NCBI GenBank assembly: GCA_004794655.1
Contig: SMMW01000534.1
Location: 2,962,501 to 3,026,500, forward strand
From: Marisa cornuarietis
Taxonomy: Eukaryota; Mollusca; Gastropoda; Architaenioglossa; Ampullariidae
Direction: 5' to 3'
DNA length: 64,000 nucleotides
Below are positions 34,795 through 47,030 of this stretch, piece after piece (within the stretch, counting starts at the first letter, position 1; every line of letters begins with the position of its first letter). The notes under the pieces are model-generated. The model was given only the letters and a program-made list of their open reading frames with translations, was not told the origin of the DNA and did no database searches. The translations under genes and the position numbers were made by a program.

Positions 34795-36546
34795 ATTAGA
34801 AATAAAATGTTCACCCCACTTTACCCAGTCAACAGAAAAAAATGTTCACCTGACTAGTCCTTTCATTATGGAGCAAGACGACCTGTTGCTCTGTAACTGA
34901 TTTAAGGTAACAGCTAAGAAAGGAAGGAAGGACACGGGAGGAATAAAACAGTAGCAGGTGCATTGTAAAGTCTGCTTGTACACTTCACCTGACCGTAAAG
35001 AAGCTACTCTAAATTCTCCATCACGTGTGCTTTTCAAATAACCACTCGCACGCACAGTCTTCCAATAAATAATTCGTCGTTCACGAATGAATCCACGTGA
35101 GGTCCTGCCCTCTTCTAACTTTTCGCCTAAGTCACGTATTACTCCATCCCCTGTTGTTTGTGGGGGAGGAGGTTGGTAAGGGTTTTTTTGACATCTCTCC
35201 TTACATGTCCCCCACCCACCCCCAGCCCGTCGTCATTTACACATCGTCCTCTTCAACTGTAGCAGACGACAGTTCTCTGCCTGCGTCGTCAGTGAGCACG
35301 CCAGGGCAAAATGAAGTGAGTTCTGCTCCCCCTCCTCCCTCATGCCCCCTCCCTCCATCCCTGACCTGACTCCCCCTCCCCTCCCCCTTGACGCCGATGA
35401 CAGCCTCACTTTTCCCGCGCAAATACTGCGCCGCTTGACACGTGACGTGCGCGCGCTCCCCCTCCCCCTCCCACCCCTTGCGACACGAATGTGACATAGT
35501 CACGGCGAGTCACGCGGCCTCTAAATATAGAACATGTGTAGCTTGATTCACACGCTGGCTGTTGGCAGTCACAACATCCTCCCCGCCACCACCACCACCC
35601 CTCCTCCTCATTTGCAAGTTGCAGCTTGCGGTCACGTGACAGACATCCTCCTTGGTTAATAGTTTTTGGGAGACTGCATGGCATCTTCCTTGTCCGATAA
35701 TCCCGGTTCTGTCTCGGAAACGACAAAAAAGAAATGATAAGGACATTTCTAGATGTTAGGATTAAGACAGAATTAAAAGAAAACAGCCTGTAAAAGTAGC
35801 CCCGTGTGTTATGTACATGTATGCCATGACTGATAAAGGTATATTTCGGGAGCTAGTTACAGAAACTTCCTTCTGTTTGCTGGACATCGTAACCCAAGGT
35901 GGGCGGGTCGTCCAAGTCGAACTTGGGGTTACTTGAGGTTCAGTTTGTCAAATTACGAAAGAAATTAAATTCCCGCATGCACACCACCCAGGACTCCATT
36001 AAGCCACTTACAAGCGATGACTGGGGAATGTTTCGGGAAGTTTGGGCGACAGGTTTTCCCCTAGACATGGTGAACCACTTATGGCTCTAATCTATCGACC
36101 CGCACCCTTTCCTGTAACATCGGAACACCTTAGTAGATGCTTCTAATGAATCATTTTCTCAGGTGGCTGGAGTTCTCTATGTTTTTTTCTATTTCCTTTT
36201 TCTTTCTTTCTTGATATCAACACGAAATATGAAAAACATTTACTTTTATGAGAGATATTTTGATAACATTTATGTTTAAAACTTCGAATTTTTGTACTGC
36301 CATGAACACCTCATCAGCTTTGACGAAAATATAGCTACCCTTTTGTTTTCAAGAAGAAGAAGCAAAACTCCACTTCCTGTTCATCTACCGAAAATATATT
36401 CTGTACATGAAAGCTACAACTGCTTAAATATTATTAGATAATGTCCCTGTTCATATTACAACTAATAATGTCAGACAACAGAACTAGTTAAACCCCACTA
36501 ACTGCATTTGGACCGGAACGGGAAAAAGTCCTTAAAATAATTAAAT

Positions 36547-36619
<73 letters not shown>

Positions 36620-37181
36620 TACTAGTGCCGAGGTTCGGTTCTCACGTTCACACGTTAGATGTTAAATGATTTCCTTCCGTCCTTCACTCCCTGTTCCCAT
36701 TCTATTCATCCTGGAGTCCCCATCGTGAGGAGGAAGTGGGTGGGAGGGTGGGTGGGTTGTACAAGCATGAATAAGCATCACCCACCCTCACACATCTTCT
36801 AAAGAAATGAACGAGAGCGGTCTGTCAGACTGACATGTTATACACGGAAGTGAAAGATTGTGACAGAATCGGGAAAGACTTAAGGAAAACCAGAAAGAAT
36901 AAATATTTACTCGGGAAAAACCGTGGGGCGTAAAAGAAAATGACAGGGAAAAATGAATAGACAAAAAGTGTCCGACAGACCTGGCTGCTGACGACAGGCA
37001 CTAAAAGGTTGTGATTACACCTGGTTATAAAGACAGATCACACTCGGCTGTGAAGACAGTGATCACACTTGGGTGTGAAAGATCGGGATCACATCTGCTG
37101 GACTGTAAAAGTCGAAGAAAGGACACCTGAAGGCCCTGCTCTTCTACAAAAACATGAAAACATGACGATAAAATAGAAACC
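34795..37181. other. Non-coding stretch with a GC-rich patch and a GT microsatellite
   Basis: A C-rich, CpG-containing patch lies at 35180-35650 and includes TTTTCCCGCGCAAA (35410-35423, an E2F-type site) and a GTCACGTGAC site (35631-35640). The GT run is at 36548-36618. No gene was recognised. Confidence 0.5.
36548..36618. repeat. (GT)n microsatellite, about 35 units
   Basis: This is a pure GT run. Confidence 0.96.
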
Positions 37182-39166
37182 ATGTAGTACAGGTACATGC
37201 AGGGACCTAGGGGCACATGAAGGTACACGCAGGTACATAGGGCCCATATAGATACACGCAGGTACATAGGGGCACATGTAGGTACACGCAGGTACATAGG
37301 GGCCCATGTAGGTACACGCAGGTACATAGGGGCACGGTAGGTTCACGCAGGAACATAGGGGCCCATGTAGGTACACGCAGGTACATAGGAGCACGTTAGG
37401 TTCAAGCAGGAACATAGGGGCCCATGCTGCCACACACAGATACATAGGGGCCCATGTAGGTACACGCAGGTACATAAGGGCACATGTAGATACACGCAGG
37501 TATATAGGGGCCCATGTAGGTACACACAGGTACATAGGGGTACATGTAGGTACACGCAGGTACATAGGGGCCCATGTAGGTACACACATGTACATAGGGG
37601 CCCATGTAGGTACACACGGGTACATATTGGCACATGTAGGTACACGCAGGTACATAGGGGCACATGTAGATACACGCAGGTACGTAGGGTCCCATGTAGG
37701 TACACGCAGGTACATAAGGGCCCATGTAGGTACATAGGGGCCCATACAGGTACACACAGGTACATAGGGGCACATGTTGGTACACGCATGTACATAGGGG
37801 CCCATGTAGGTACACACGGGTACATAGGGGCACATGTAAATACACGCAGGTACGTAGGGTCCCATGTAGGTACACGCAGGTACATAGGGGCCTATGTCGG
37901 TACACGCAGGTACATAGGGGCACGTTAGGTTCACACAGGAACAAATGGGCCCATGTAGGTACACGCAGGTACATAGGGGCACATGTAGATACACGTAGGT
38001 ACGTAGGGTCCCATGTAGGTACAGGCAGGTACATAAGGGCCCGTGTAGGTACACACAGGTACATAGGGGCCCATACAGGTACAAAGGGGCACATGTAGGT
38101 ACACACAAATACATGGGGCCCATGTAGGTACACGCAAGTAAATAGCGGTCCATACAGGTACACACAGGTACATAGGGGCACATGTAGGTACACACAAGTA
38201 CATAGGGGCCCATTCAGGTACACACAGGTACATAGGGGCACATGTAGGTACACGCAAGTACATAGGGGCCTATACAGGTACACACAGCAACATAGGGGGC
38301 CATACAGGTACACACAGGTTCATAGGTGCACATGTAGGTACAAACAAATACATGGGGGCACATGAAGGTACACGCAGGTACATAGGGGCACGTTAGGTTC
38401 ACGCAGGAACATAGGGGCCCATGTAGGTACACGCATGTTCATAAGGCCCATGTAGATACACGATGGTACATAGGGGCCCATGTAGGTACACACAGGTACA
38501 TTTTGGCACATGTAGGTACACACAGGTACATAGGAGCACATGTTGGTACACACAGGTACATAGGAGCACATGTTGGTACACAGAGTTACATAGGGGCCCA
38601 TGTAGGTACACACAGGTACATAGGGGCCCATGTACGTACACGCAGGTACATAGAGGCACATGTAGGTACACGTAGGTATATAGGGGCCCATTCAGGTACA
38701 CACAGGTACATAGGGGCACATGTAGGTACACACAAATACATGGGGGCACATGAAGGTACACCCAGTTACATAGTGGCACATGTAGGTACACGCAAGTACA
38801 TAGAGTTCCATACAGGTACACACAGGTACATAGGGGCACATGTAGGTACACACAGTTACATAGGGGCACATGTAGGTAAACACAGGTACATAGGGGCACA
38901 TGTAGGTACACGCAGGTACATAGGGGCACATGTAGATACACGCAGGTACGTAGGGTCCCATGTAGGTACACGCAGGTCCATAAGGGCCCATATAGGTACA
39001 CCCAGGTACATAGGGGCCCATGTTGGTACACACAGGTAGATTTTGGCACATGTAGGTACACCCAGGAACATAGGGGCCCATGTAGGTACACCCAGGTACA
39101 TAGGGACACATGTAGGTACACCCAGGTACATAGGGACACATGTAGGTACACCCAGGTACATAGGTT
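37182..39166. repeat. 30-bp minisatellite, about 65 units (2 kb)
   Basis: The unit is GGTACACGCAGGTACATAGG followed by GGCACATGTA or GGCCCATGTA, mostly 30 bp with some 29-bp and longer units. Variant units recur: GCACGTTAGGTTCACGCAGGAAC-type pairs appear near 37331, 37391, 37920 and 38390, and ACGTAGGGTCCCATG types near 37682, 37852, 37999 and 38947. These indicate higher-order duplications. The period is 10 codons with no stop in any minus frame, so frames up to 374 codons arise on the minus strand and 178 on the plus strand. They encode only decapeptide echoes such as GPYVPVCTYM. No start, splice or composition signal supports a protein. Confidence 0.97.
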
Positions 39167-39349
39167 CACTTTATTGACCTTAAATAACCGCAGGCTTTCA
39201 TGGCTGATATTACAGAAGATGGTTGTTAGCTACCTACATGGCTGACGCGATTAGTCATCTAAGCTGTTTCTGATTCCTAGTGATCTGTGTGATTGTCTTT
39301 GTCTGTCAACCGTTTCCCTGTTATTGTCACCTTTCTATGGATGTTTGCA

Positions 39350-39500
39350 GGGGAGGAGGTCAGAACAGTGTTGGCTAAAATCATCAGGGCATGGACAGGC
39401 CGCCAGGTGAGAGACTTGCTGAAAGGGGCGCAGAAAAGGTCCCATTGGCGCACCTTCATCATTGCTGCAACTCATCAGGTCCTCTTCCCCCACCAACGAC
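39350..39500 (+). mobile_element. Non-LTR retrotransposon ORF2 C-terminal fragment
   Basis: The plus-strand frame reads IIRAWTGRQVRDLLKGAQKR then SHWRTFIIAATHQV. This is the same C-terminal block (WTGR.VQDLL...) seen in the LINE relic at 3.3 kb but from a different subfamily. It sits just beyond the 30-bp minisatellite. Only the last ~50 codons and perhaps the 3' untranslated region remain. Confidence 0.75.
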
Positions 39501-42500
39501 TGGTAGCAGTTAAGGGAGACTCACGACAAATTCTTTATTGTCAGGCCATTGACCCACATAATTGGACTCTCGAGCTACCCACACGCCACACCAGGGTAAC
39601 AAACTCATTCCATTGTGAAAAGTATTATAGTATAAACATTATAACAGGTCTTGAACCCCATTACATAATTACATTGCATTAACTCTGATACGTGCATACA
39701 TAATAATATAACATCAGTTCTTATAGGCACATAATTATATCTCATTAACTGCTACAGCCGTCGTTTTAATCCCAAGTACACGAGTCTGGCAACATTTTGT
39801 AAACAATCACAGTTAAGGGAGAGAAGAATGATCTCTAGATTTTCGGGGTTAAAATAACTGTCTGGTATTGAAACTTGGACATGGTGTAGCTCGGCTAAAG
39901 CTAGCAGTCTATTAAACTGCTGAGCTTAACTACCAGCTAGGCATTAGCAGCCAGCTAGCGGAGTTCCGTGTACCCGACCCCAGGACTCTCCAACAGCCGA
40001 AGGTGATGTTTCTCTCTTTCTCTCCGTGCATCAGTCAGTCCCTTCCTCCCTCCTTTGCCTGCCTCGGTGCCCGTCGTCGTGGCATCACAAGGTTTACCTT
40101 TCAGTGCACACACACTACCGGGTCAGTCGCACTACACACGCCCTGCAGCCTTTACAGATGCTTTGAACTGAAACCTCGTCCCTCCTGATCCCCCGTGTAC
40201 CCCACCCTTCCCATCAACACCCGGCTCAGCTGACGAGTAGGTTATAAAAAAAATTGTGGGTGGGCGCAGACACGCCATCAAGAATCAAGAGTACTTTAGT
40301 TTGGATGCTCACAAGCTTCGTCTGAACTACAAACTTGGCGAAGATCTGATCACTCTCCATCTTCCTCTAATTCTCTCTTGCTGTCCCTTCCTTTCTCTTA
40401 CTTTCCTTCTCGCTCCCTTCTTTTTTCGTCTCCATCTATCGCTGTCCACCTACATTCCCTTCAAAGTTCTCTCTCTCTCTCTCTTCATGTCTTAACGCCA
40501 GTCTTTTTTGTCTTTCTATTTGTTTGGCTTTATTTCTGCCTCACTTCCTATCTTCTTTGTCTGTTTGGCGGTCTGTCTGCCTGCCTTACCTTGCAGGACC
40601 GACAACTAGCACCCACAGCCTGCCCAGGCCAGTGCGGACAGGTAGAACATACGACAGGTGGTGTGCAGAGGGGAAAGTACAGCCCCACGGAACACAGGTC
40701 ACGCCGACACTTCTGCTGTTGCTATTAGCAACTGCCGGTGTGACGTGCACACAGTTACCCGATACCCCACTTCTATTCTCATTCATCGCACGAGATTCCT
40801 ACCTTCCCGTAAAGTGCATCTGACCCGGCGTCTGACCCACCCCACATTCAACTTTTAAGTGCATCTTCCGTGAGATTGACAATGAGAGAAAGACAGAATT
40901 AATGAACGAGTGAGTGAATGGGTGACTGAATAAATGAAGTTTGGTAACGTTTTTATTTCTTATCTTAGCTTATTTTTAAAAAAAAAAAGAAATTTGCTAA
41001 ACTTGGTCAAAGGTTCGTCCATGTTTGTCTTCCTGAGAACGACTTTGGTGTTCTACACAGTTGTACGACAGGGTGAGAGAGAAAAACTACAGACAGGTCT
41101 GACTTCACTCAGTCTTTGGTTCTGGAGACTAAGGAGTGTCAGTGTCTGACTTTCTACCCGACACACATGTGCCATCGACTTCAATGTTTTGTTTGCAGGA
41201 CCGTGTGCCGGGTGCTAAAGTACACCTGACCCGAAAGCTTGGGTCGCCAGACACTTTACAAAATAAAAAAGCCTTCGTCGTATTTGAGGAGAAGCGTAAT
41301 GTTTTGATAACCTGCAGTCATACACACAATACGGATGTCGTCATCGATCCGTTGATAATCTTGATGATACACGGAGAAGTGAACAGGAGTCCGGGTACAC
41401 ACACAGTCATACCTAACCTTCAGTTACATCGCTAATATTTTTTACAAACATTTCAGATCATTGTTCGTCGTGAACAAGAGGAAACCACGATTGAGACCTC
41501 GTCACAAAGATTCGTGACAAAAACCTTTGTTAAAACTGACTTTTTCTCCTTTTTTCTCTCTTTTTTGTACAATGTTTACATAGACTCCTACCTTTGCATA
41601 CATATTTGATTTCTCGGTTAATGTTGTTGGCCTTCATTTAACCCCAAAATTTGAGGAAGAAGAAGAACAAGAAGAAGAAAAGTCGGTCATGCACAGTGCA
41701 ACCCTGGTTTCCTATCTTAACCGCTGGAACAACCCTCCCCCCTCCTCACCCCACCCGGAGACAGCCACATTACAACCAACACCCGCTTCTCAACTTTGTG
41801 CGGTCCTGCACTCCTTGTTCCACAACCTGACCTCACGAGATGGTCGTGAGCTTGACAAGGGGGGGGGTTTCCCCCTAAATGGTTTTTTTTTCTCCTCCTT
41901 TTTCTTCTTCGGCCAAAAGCCCGCCACAACCCAGCGCTGTTTACATCAGCACGAAAAATACTACTGTGGTACGAGAGGTCACGTGAGAAGGAGAGAAGCA
42001 ATGATAAAGGGATGGGTACAGGAGTAGTGAGAGAGAGAGAGATTAAATGCTATCTGAGGAATGTGCCGCTGGCATGTCGGCGTGCGGTGGAGTCTCTCAG
42101 AAGAGTGTTGGCGAGGGTTGCTTGGCTTCTGAGGCGGCGTCACAACGGGAGTCCCGCACACGTCACGACACTCCAACATGAGCTGCAACATCGACACTAA
42201 ACTGCAGCTGATTACTAGCTGTTCAGTTATTTGTTTTGCCTGAACTCATTGCGGAGTATGTCATTACAAATGAACGACTGGTGAACACAGAAAGAGAGAA
42301 TGACGATAACAATTCTCTATTGACTGGATAAGTAAAATTAGTAGACTGTTCTTCACACGCCCCTCGCATTAACGGGAAAACTTAACTGTCACAATAAGAA
42401 AAAGTCTGCAACAATACTCTTACAATAAATCAAGATTTGAAAAATATGTTTTAATTGTTTGTGGGTTGAGAGCATTAGTACAGGCTTCTAAGGTTCGTAA

Positions 42501-43116
42501 GTTGGTTCAGATGTTTGATAAGCGAGTGTTTCGCACCATAGGAGGGGGGAGAGATAATGAAGGCCGGGGATGGGGGCAATCGGAGAACCTGAAGCAACTT
42601 GGACGCCCAGTCTTTGGACAGTAACACATGTAGACAAAAAGAATATGCTCCCTAAAGGAGATGTGAACATGGGACCATCTGATTCTCAATCCAATGGAGA
42701 CAAGCAGTGCGTCACCGGGCGTTGTCTGATGGGAGGCGAGACCTCGATGCCCTCGCGTGCTGTGTTCATCAAGCCGTGACGTCCAGCGACCTTTTGCTCT
42801 TCGTAGGGTCACTGAGGTGACTGACGCCTCACTTTTCGAGCCCGCGGCTGACGTCACCACGTGGAGTGTAGACCGCGAAAACAGTGACGCAATCAGTCGT
42901 CTGCTTGTGGCGGGAGTGAGCGAGGGCTGCAGCAAGTGGTTGGCAGTCGCACGTTTTCTGCCACCAAATGGTTGTGGCTGGCAGTCTCCCAGCGATCGCT
43001 CGTACAAGGAGGAAGAGAAGAAAAGGAGATGGGAGAAAATGAAACGAAAGACAACAGAAGGGATGAACAGGAACTAATTAAGGGCTTTCCCACTTCATTC
43101 ACATATTCCTGTAGGC
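39501..43116. other. Non-coding stretch, no convincing gene
   Basis: AT-rich DNA (39.6-39.9 kb), a T/C-rich patch (40.38-40.58 kb) and a G-run (41.86 kb) are present. A 166-codon minus-strand frame (43007-42507) has ordinary composition but no domain that I recognise and about the length expected by chance. A TCACGTGA site lies at 41979. Confidence 0.5.
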
Positions 43117-43298
43117 CAGAGGTGAGGAACGTTCGGCCCTTGAAATCATTTGGTCTGCTCCTGCCAGAACACCAAACTACAACACAAATATAGCAGCCTC
43201 ATTTTTTTTTTTTTTTAGTTGATAATTTTGTATGGCTTGGGATTGATCTTACAAATATCTAAAAGGCTCACGGAGGAAGAAAGGTTCGGTGCACCTGG
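43117..43298. mobile_element. Possible hAT-type MITE relic
   Basis: The left end CCAGAGGTGAGGAACGTTC, followed by GGCCCTTGAAATCATTTGG, and the right end GAAAGGTTCGGTGCACCTGG form imperfect inverted repeats of hAT style. No 8-bp duplication is visible, and a T-run interrupts the inside. Confidence 0.4.
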
Positions 43299-43833
43299 CC
43301 CCGCCACACACACACACACACACATGTATAACAGACAGTCAAAATAGATTCAAACATACAGATCAATATTCAAACATATTTCATGATTACTATTCACATA
43401 TTCACAAACATTTCACAGAGGACTGCAGCAACCAGAAGTAATAATAACAATTAAGATGAAAAATAATAAGAATCGTATGCTTGTACTACAACACTTGTCC
43501 TGAGCGCTCACAGCTGCGTCTGAATAATGTGAACACCAGAAATTCGACAACAAATTAAAAAAAAAACTCAGACATACATACAAATAGAAACAGAGTCATA
43601 AAGACAAACATTCAGATACCAGATATTCATCACACATGCAGACGCTGTACGTGCATCCTCTTCTGGGACAGCTCCGAGGGGAGGGAGGCTGTCAGTGCGG
43701 TGCACGTGAGGTCAGCAACTTCATTCTTAAAACAGGTCTCGTCATCAGGGTGTCCACACATTAGTGAAGACTAACAGTTGGTTGCTTACCTCACTCCACC
43801 CACCAGTCTCACCCAAGCATCACATGGTGGACT

Positions 43834-43942
43834 GGAATTTCCGGACATTTTGGCGCCAATTTGTTGTCGGCGCGAGATTTCCCGGTTCTAAATCGGGCCC
43901 ATGTCGCGCCACGCAACTTGTGAGTCACTTTGGCGCCGCGAC
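43834..43942. promoter_or_regulatory. Clustered E2F-, AP-1- and kB-like binding sites
   Basis: Within 110 bp there are TTTTGGCGCCAA (43848-43859), CGGCGCGAGATTTCCCGG (43868-43885), GTCGCGCCAC (43903-43912) and CTTTGGCGCCGCG (43928-43940), all E2F-type. TGAGTCA (43921-43927) is a perfect AP-1 site and GGAATTTCC (43834-43842) is kB-like. Such density is typical of a cell-cycle-regulated promoter. A short plus-strand frame from ATG 43901 ends at CCT/GTGAGT (donor-like, about 43960), but no gene is identified. Confidence 0.45.
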
Positions 43943-44502
43943 AAGTTTAGACCTGCTCCTGTGAGTGATGGGGGAGGGGGAGGAAGGGGAAGAGATCCCC
44001 CTCCTCCCTATCGTTTGCGTGACATGACAGCTACCTGTAATCACCCTCCCACACCCGCCCGCTCGGCAGCCTCCGGTGTGAAGACGTGAGGCTAACCGCG
44101 TAGTCTTGAGAGAGAGAGAGAGACAAGGGGCTGGGGGTCGGATGACACTTCGGAAGGACAGACGAGCTAAGTTTGGAAGTTTATGAGTTGATGTGGCCTG
44201 AATTTAGGATACTGTTGGTTTGTTTTGTTGTTGTTGTTTTTTTTTTGGGGGGTGCCTGTTTTTCTCTCCCCTCTCTCAGTGTGTGTGTCCCCTCTAACAT
44301 CTCTAAAATTTGTAAATTTATAAACTTTTGAGATTCATTTTTTTTAACATAAAGCTAAACATATCTTGAAGAGAGAGAGAGACAAGTAGGTTGAGAGATT
44401 ACGAGGAGGAGGATGTGTCACAGGGGAAAACCACGGCTATTTTGGAAGCTTACGAGCTGAGGGCGAATCCTGATTACATACAACTTTATGTTCTTTCTCT
44501 TT

Positions 44503-44546
<44 letters not shown>

Positions 44547-46459
44547 TCGGGTGATCATCTAAAGTGATCTTTTACTGAAATGAATTATGATTTTACGAAA
44601 AATAAGGACAAACCCTAAATTACACACACATGTTTGTACAAGGTGATACAACTTTTTCATGTTTTCTTGACTGCCGAAGTTACATAGTATTACTTACCAT
44701 TTATCCGTGAAAAGGACACTAATGTCAGGAACGCTAACTCTGTCACAAAACTTATCCAACCTCCGTTGTTACACTCTTGTTCTTTCTTCCCCCATCCCCT
44801 TTCTCGAACCACCCATCCCTCCCTTCCCCACATATCTCCCACCTTTATTTTCTCCCATCATTATTTTCATGTCTCCACTCTTCTTGAAAATCACCTCTTA
44901 AATAAAAGAGTATTTGGAATAACAACACGCCTTGTCTAACTACTTATCAGAATACAATCCAGCTGTGCGCAGGAAACAGATTTCAAGAGCGTTTGGCCTA
45001 AATAAACAATTAGCATATTTAATGAAATTAAGTGATTTAAATTATTAAACAGACAGTGCTGAGATCCTAAAATCGGGAGGAGTGATGATGATTTAGCTGA
45101 AATCACGTGACTAAGCACGTGTCGGAGTAATGCTCTCATTAGGGGGAGGTGATCAAGTGCATGTCCGTGCACGCCATCACTTGACGGCTGTATGAAGATT
45201 TCACACCTGTGATCACATGCTGCAGGTAGGCTGTAAATCTTCACCTGTCATCGAGATGATACAGAAGCGCAAGTCGCTGACAAACACTCAAAAGTCAGTA
45301 CATCTTTCTTCACCAACAGTGAATCATGCACATCACCCACCCTCAACATGTCCAGGCACGTGCGTACACGCGGCACCTCTACAAACATCTAGTGGGAACA
45401 TTGGGCGTTCCTAGCTACTCCTACCAACAGGTCAGGACTGCGCCTCTCAGTAACAACCAAGCCCCTGTGTATCTTCACTCACTGACTTCATAAGATCAAC
45501 TTCATCTGAGAATAAGCTCGTGCACTAAAAGCTCCTCAAGTCTCATGTTTGATTTTCACGCACCGCCAGTTTAGAATCCGGAGTAAGCCACAGTTGAAAG
45601 ATTCAGCAAGGGACTGACTCAAAATATCAAGAGCAATAAAAATGTCTCAAGTTTCGTTTTTAAGTCGACTACTACGTTCTAAGCAACTCCACCCATTCGT
45701 TTACTCGCAATACTAAACCAAGTACGGGGTGCTTCTGAAACTGAAAAGACAAAGTGAGAGAAAAAAAAAACAAACCGGAGTAATCACCCCTCCCCATCCG
45801 CCTGCCTGTTATAACTGTAGGGAGAAGGACTAGATGTTAAGCTTGCTCCTATAATAAAGAAATTCTACTGTGTGTAAAAGAAAACTTCCAATAAAATGTC
45901 AACTGTCGGACATAACAATTGAAATCGTGTGATTTATGTTTTATTTATCACACAAAGAAACGATAAATCTGTTACTGAACCAGTTCATTTCAAAGTATTC
46001 AATGTTTGTTCCTCAAAGGAAAAGGCAAGTGGAAAAGCTAAGCGAGGTCTGATTTTCTCTTAATTCTGTGCTTGTTTTAGACCTTTATGGTGCCACAAAC
46101 GCACGTGTTGTCCATGACTCGGCAAACATTTCATACCATCACACTGTCACTTAAATAAACAGTATACCAAATTTTACAAATCCACGAGGAACGTTCAAGG
46201 CGACCGATTCGCCTTCTTCATATTTTCCAAGCAGGTGACACAGTATTGCCTCCCGACCGGACTCGAAGCTTTCGCTTCTATTGAAGTCTTTTGCGAGAAA
46301 AAAAATTTGCGGGACACATTTGTATGAACAGTTCACTTAAGTGGAGGATAAAATATTCAGTCAAGTTGGCGAATGGCCTTGGCACCAAAGTTAAAAAAAA
46401 AAAAATAGAACACCTTCACGAACTTTTAGAACGGGCCGTAAAAATGGCAAAAGAGGCAT
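43943..46459. other. Non-coding stretch with a diverged duplication
   Basis: The segments 44108-44212 and 44368-44478 look like an old direct duplication: both have a GAGAGAGAGAGACAAG start and a TTTGGAAG.TTA.GAG.TGA end. A CA microsatellite lies at 44505-44543 and a TCACGTGA site at 45103. No gene was seen. Confidence 0.5.
44505..44543. repeat. (CA)n microsatellite
   Basis: This is a CA run of about 19 units. Confidence 0.95.
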
Positions 46460-47030
46460 GGTCACACCACCGCGCAGTGTATCAGTCTCTCAATTCTTTC
46501 AACACATACACGGAGCCTGACAAATACGTCTTCTTTCACACAAATTAAAAGAAAAAAATGATTTCCCTAACGAATCTCTCTGCTTTACTAAGTATGAATA
46601 AAAGAAGAAAACAAGAAAAATACACAAATGAAAAGTCAGTTAAAAAACCGATTCCTACATCCAGATTACTTTATAATAACAAAATCACTAACCTTTGAGT
46701 CCTGCCTTTCTGAATATCTACAATAATACCTACTCACCTAATCGATATATATACTTCTAAACGCCCTACTCAAACGCCCTACTCAACAAATTCTTCTTTT
46801 AATTCCTCCCCTACTTGTCTTTCCGTCCTAAACCTCTCCCTCTCCTACCTGACTACTAACTGCTTGCTCGCGCTCTCCCTCACGTCATTTCCTTCACTTT
46901 TTTACATCACTCATACACGTCTTCGGAACAACTGACGTCATTCACGCTCTTTCGTTCTTCCACATTAATCTTTATAAAATGTAAGCTTACTCACGATACA
47001 GTCAATAACTAATAACAATGATACCTGACA
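46460..47030 (-). mobile_element. Solo LTR, copy 2, inverted relative to copy 1
   Basis: The minus strand starts TGTCAGGTATCATTG at 47030 and ends GGTGTGACC at 46460, aligning throughout with 30679-31267. The flanks are GGCAT (46455-46459) and GGCAG (47031-47035), a target duplication with one difference. The perfect CRE TGACGTCA is kept at 46933-46940 and a TGACGTGA at 46880-46887; the middle one has decayed to TGATGTAA. No internal retroelement sequence is attached. Confidence 0.88.

Noticed and set aside
34394..34900. 168-codon plus-strand ORF and two overlapping ones
   Set aside because: They are produced by a stop-free 38-bp tandem unit in all three frames.
37089..38213. 374-codon minus-strand ORF and its overlapping 180-303 codon neighbours
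   Set aside because: They lie in a 30-bp tandem array whose unit has no stop in the minus frames; several frames are open at once and the product is only a decapeptide echo.
39277..39462. 61-codon minus frame RPVHALMILANTVLTSS
   Set aside because: It is the antisense of the LINE C-terminal block on the plus strand, which matches far better.
42507..43007. 166-codon minus-strand ORF
   Set aside because: Ordinary composition but no recognisable motif, start context or neighbours; length is within chance expectation.
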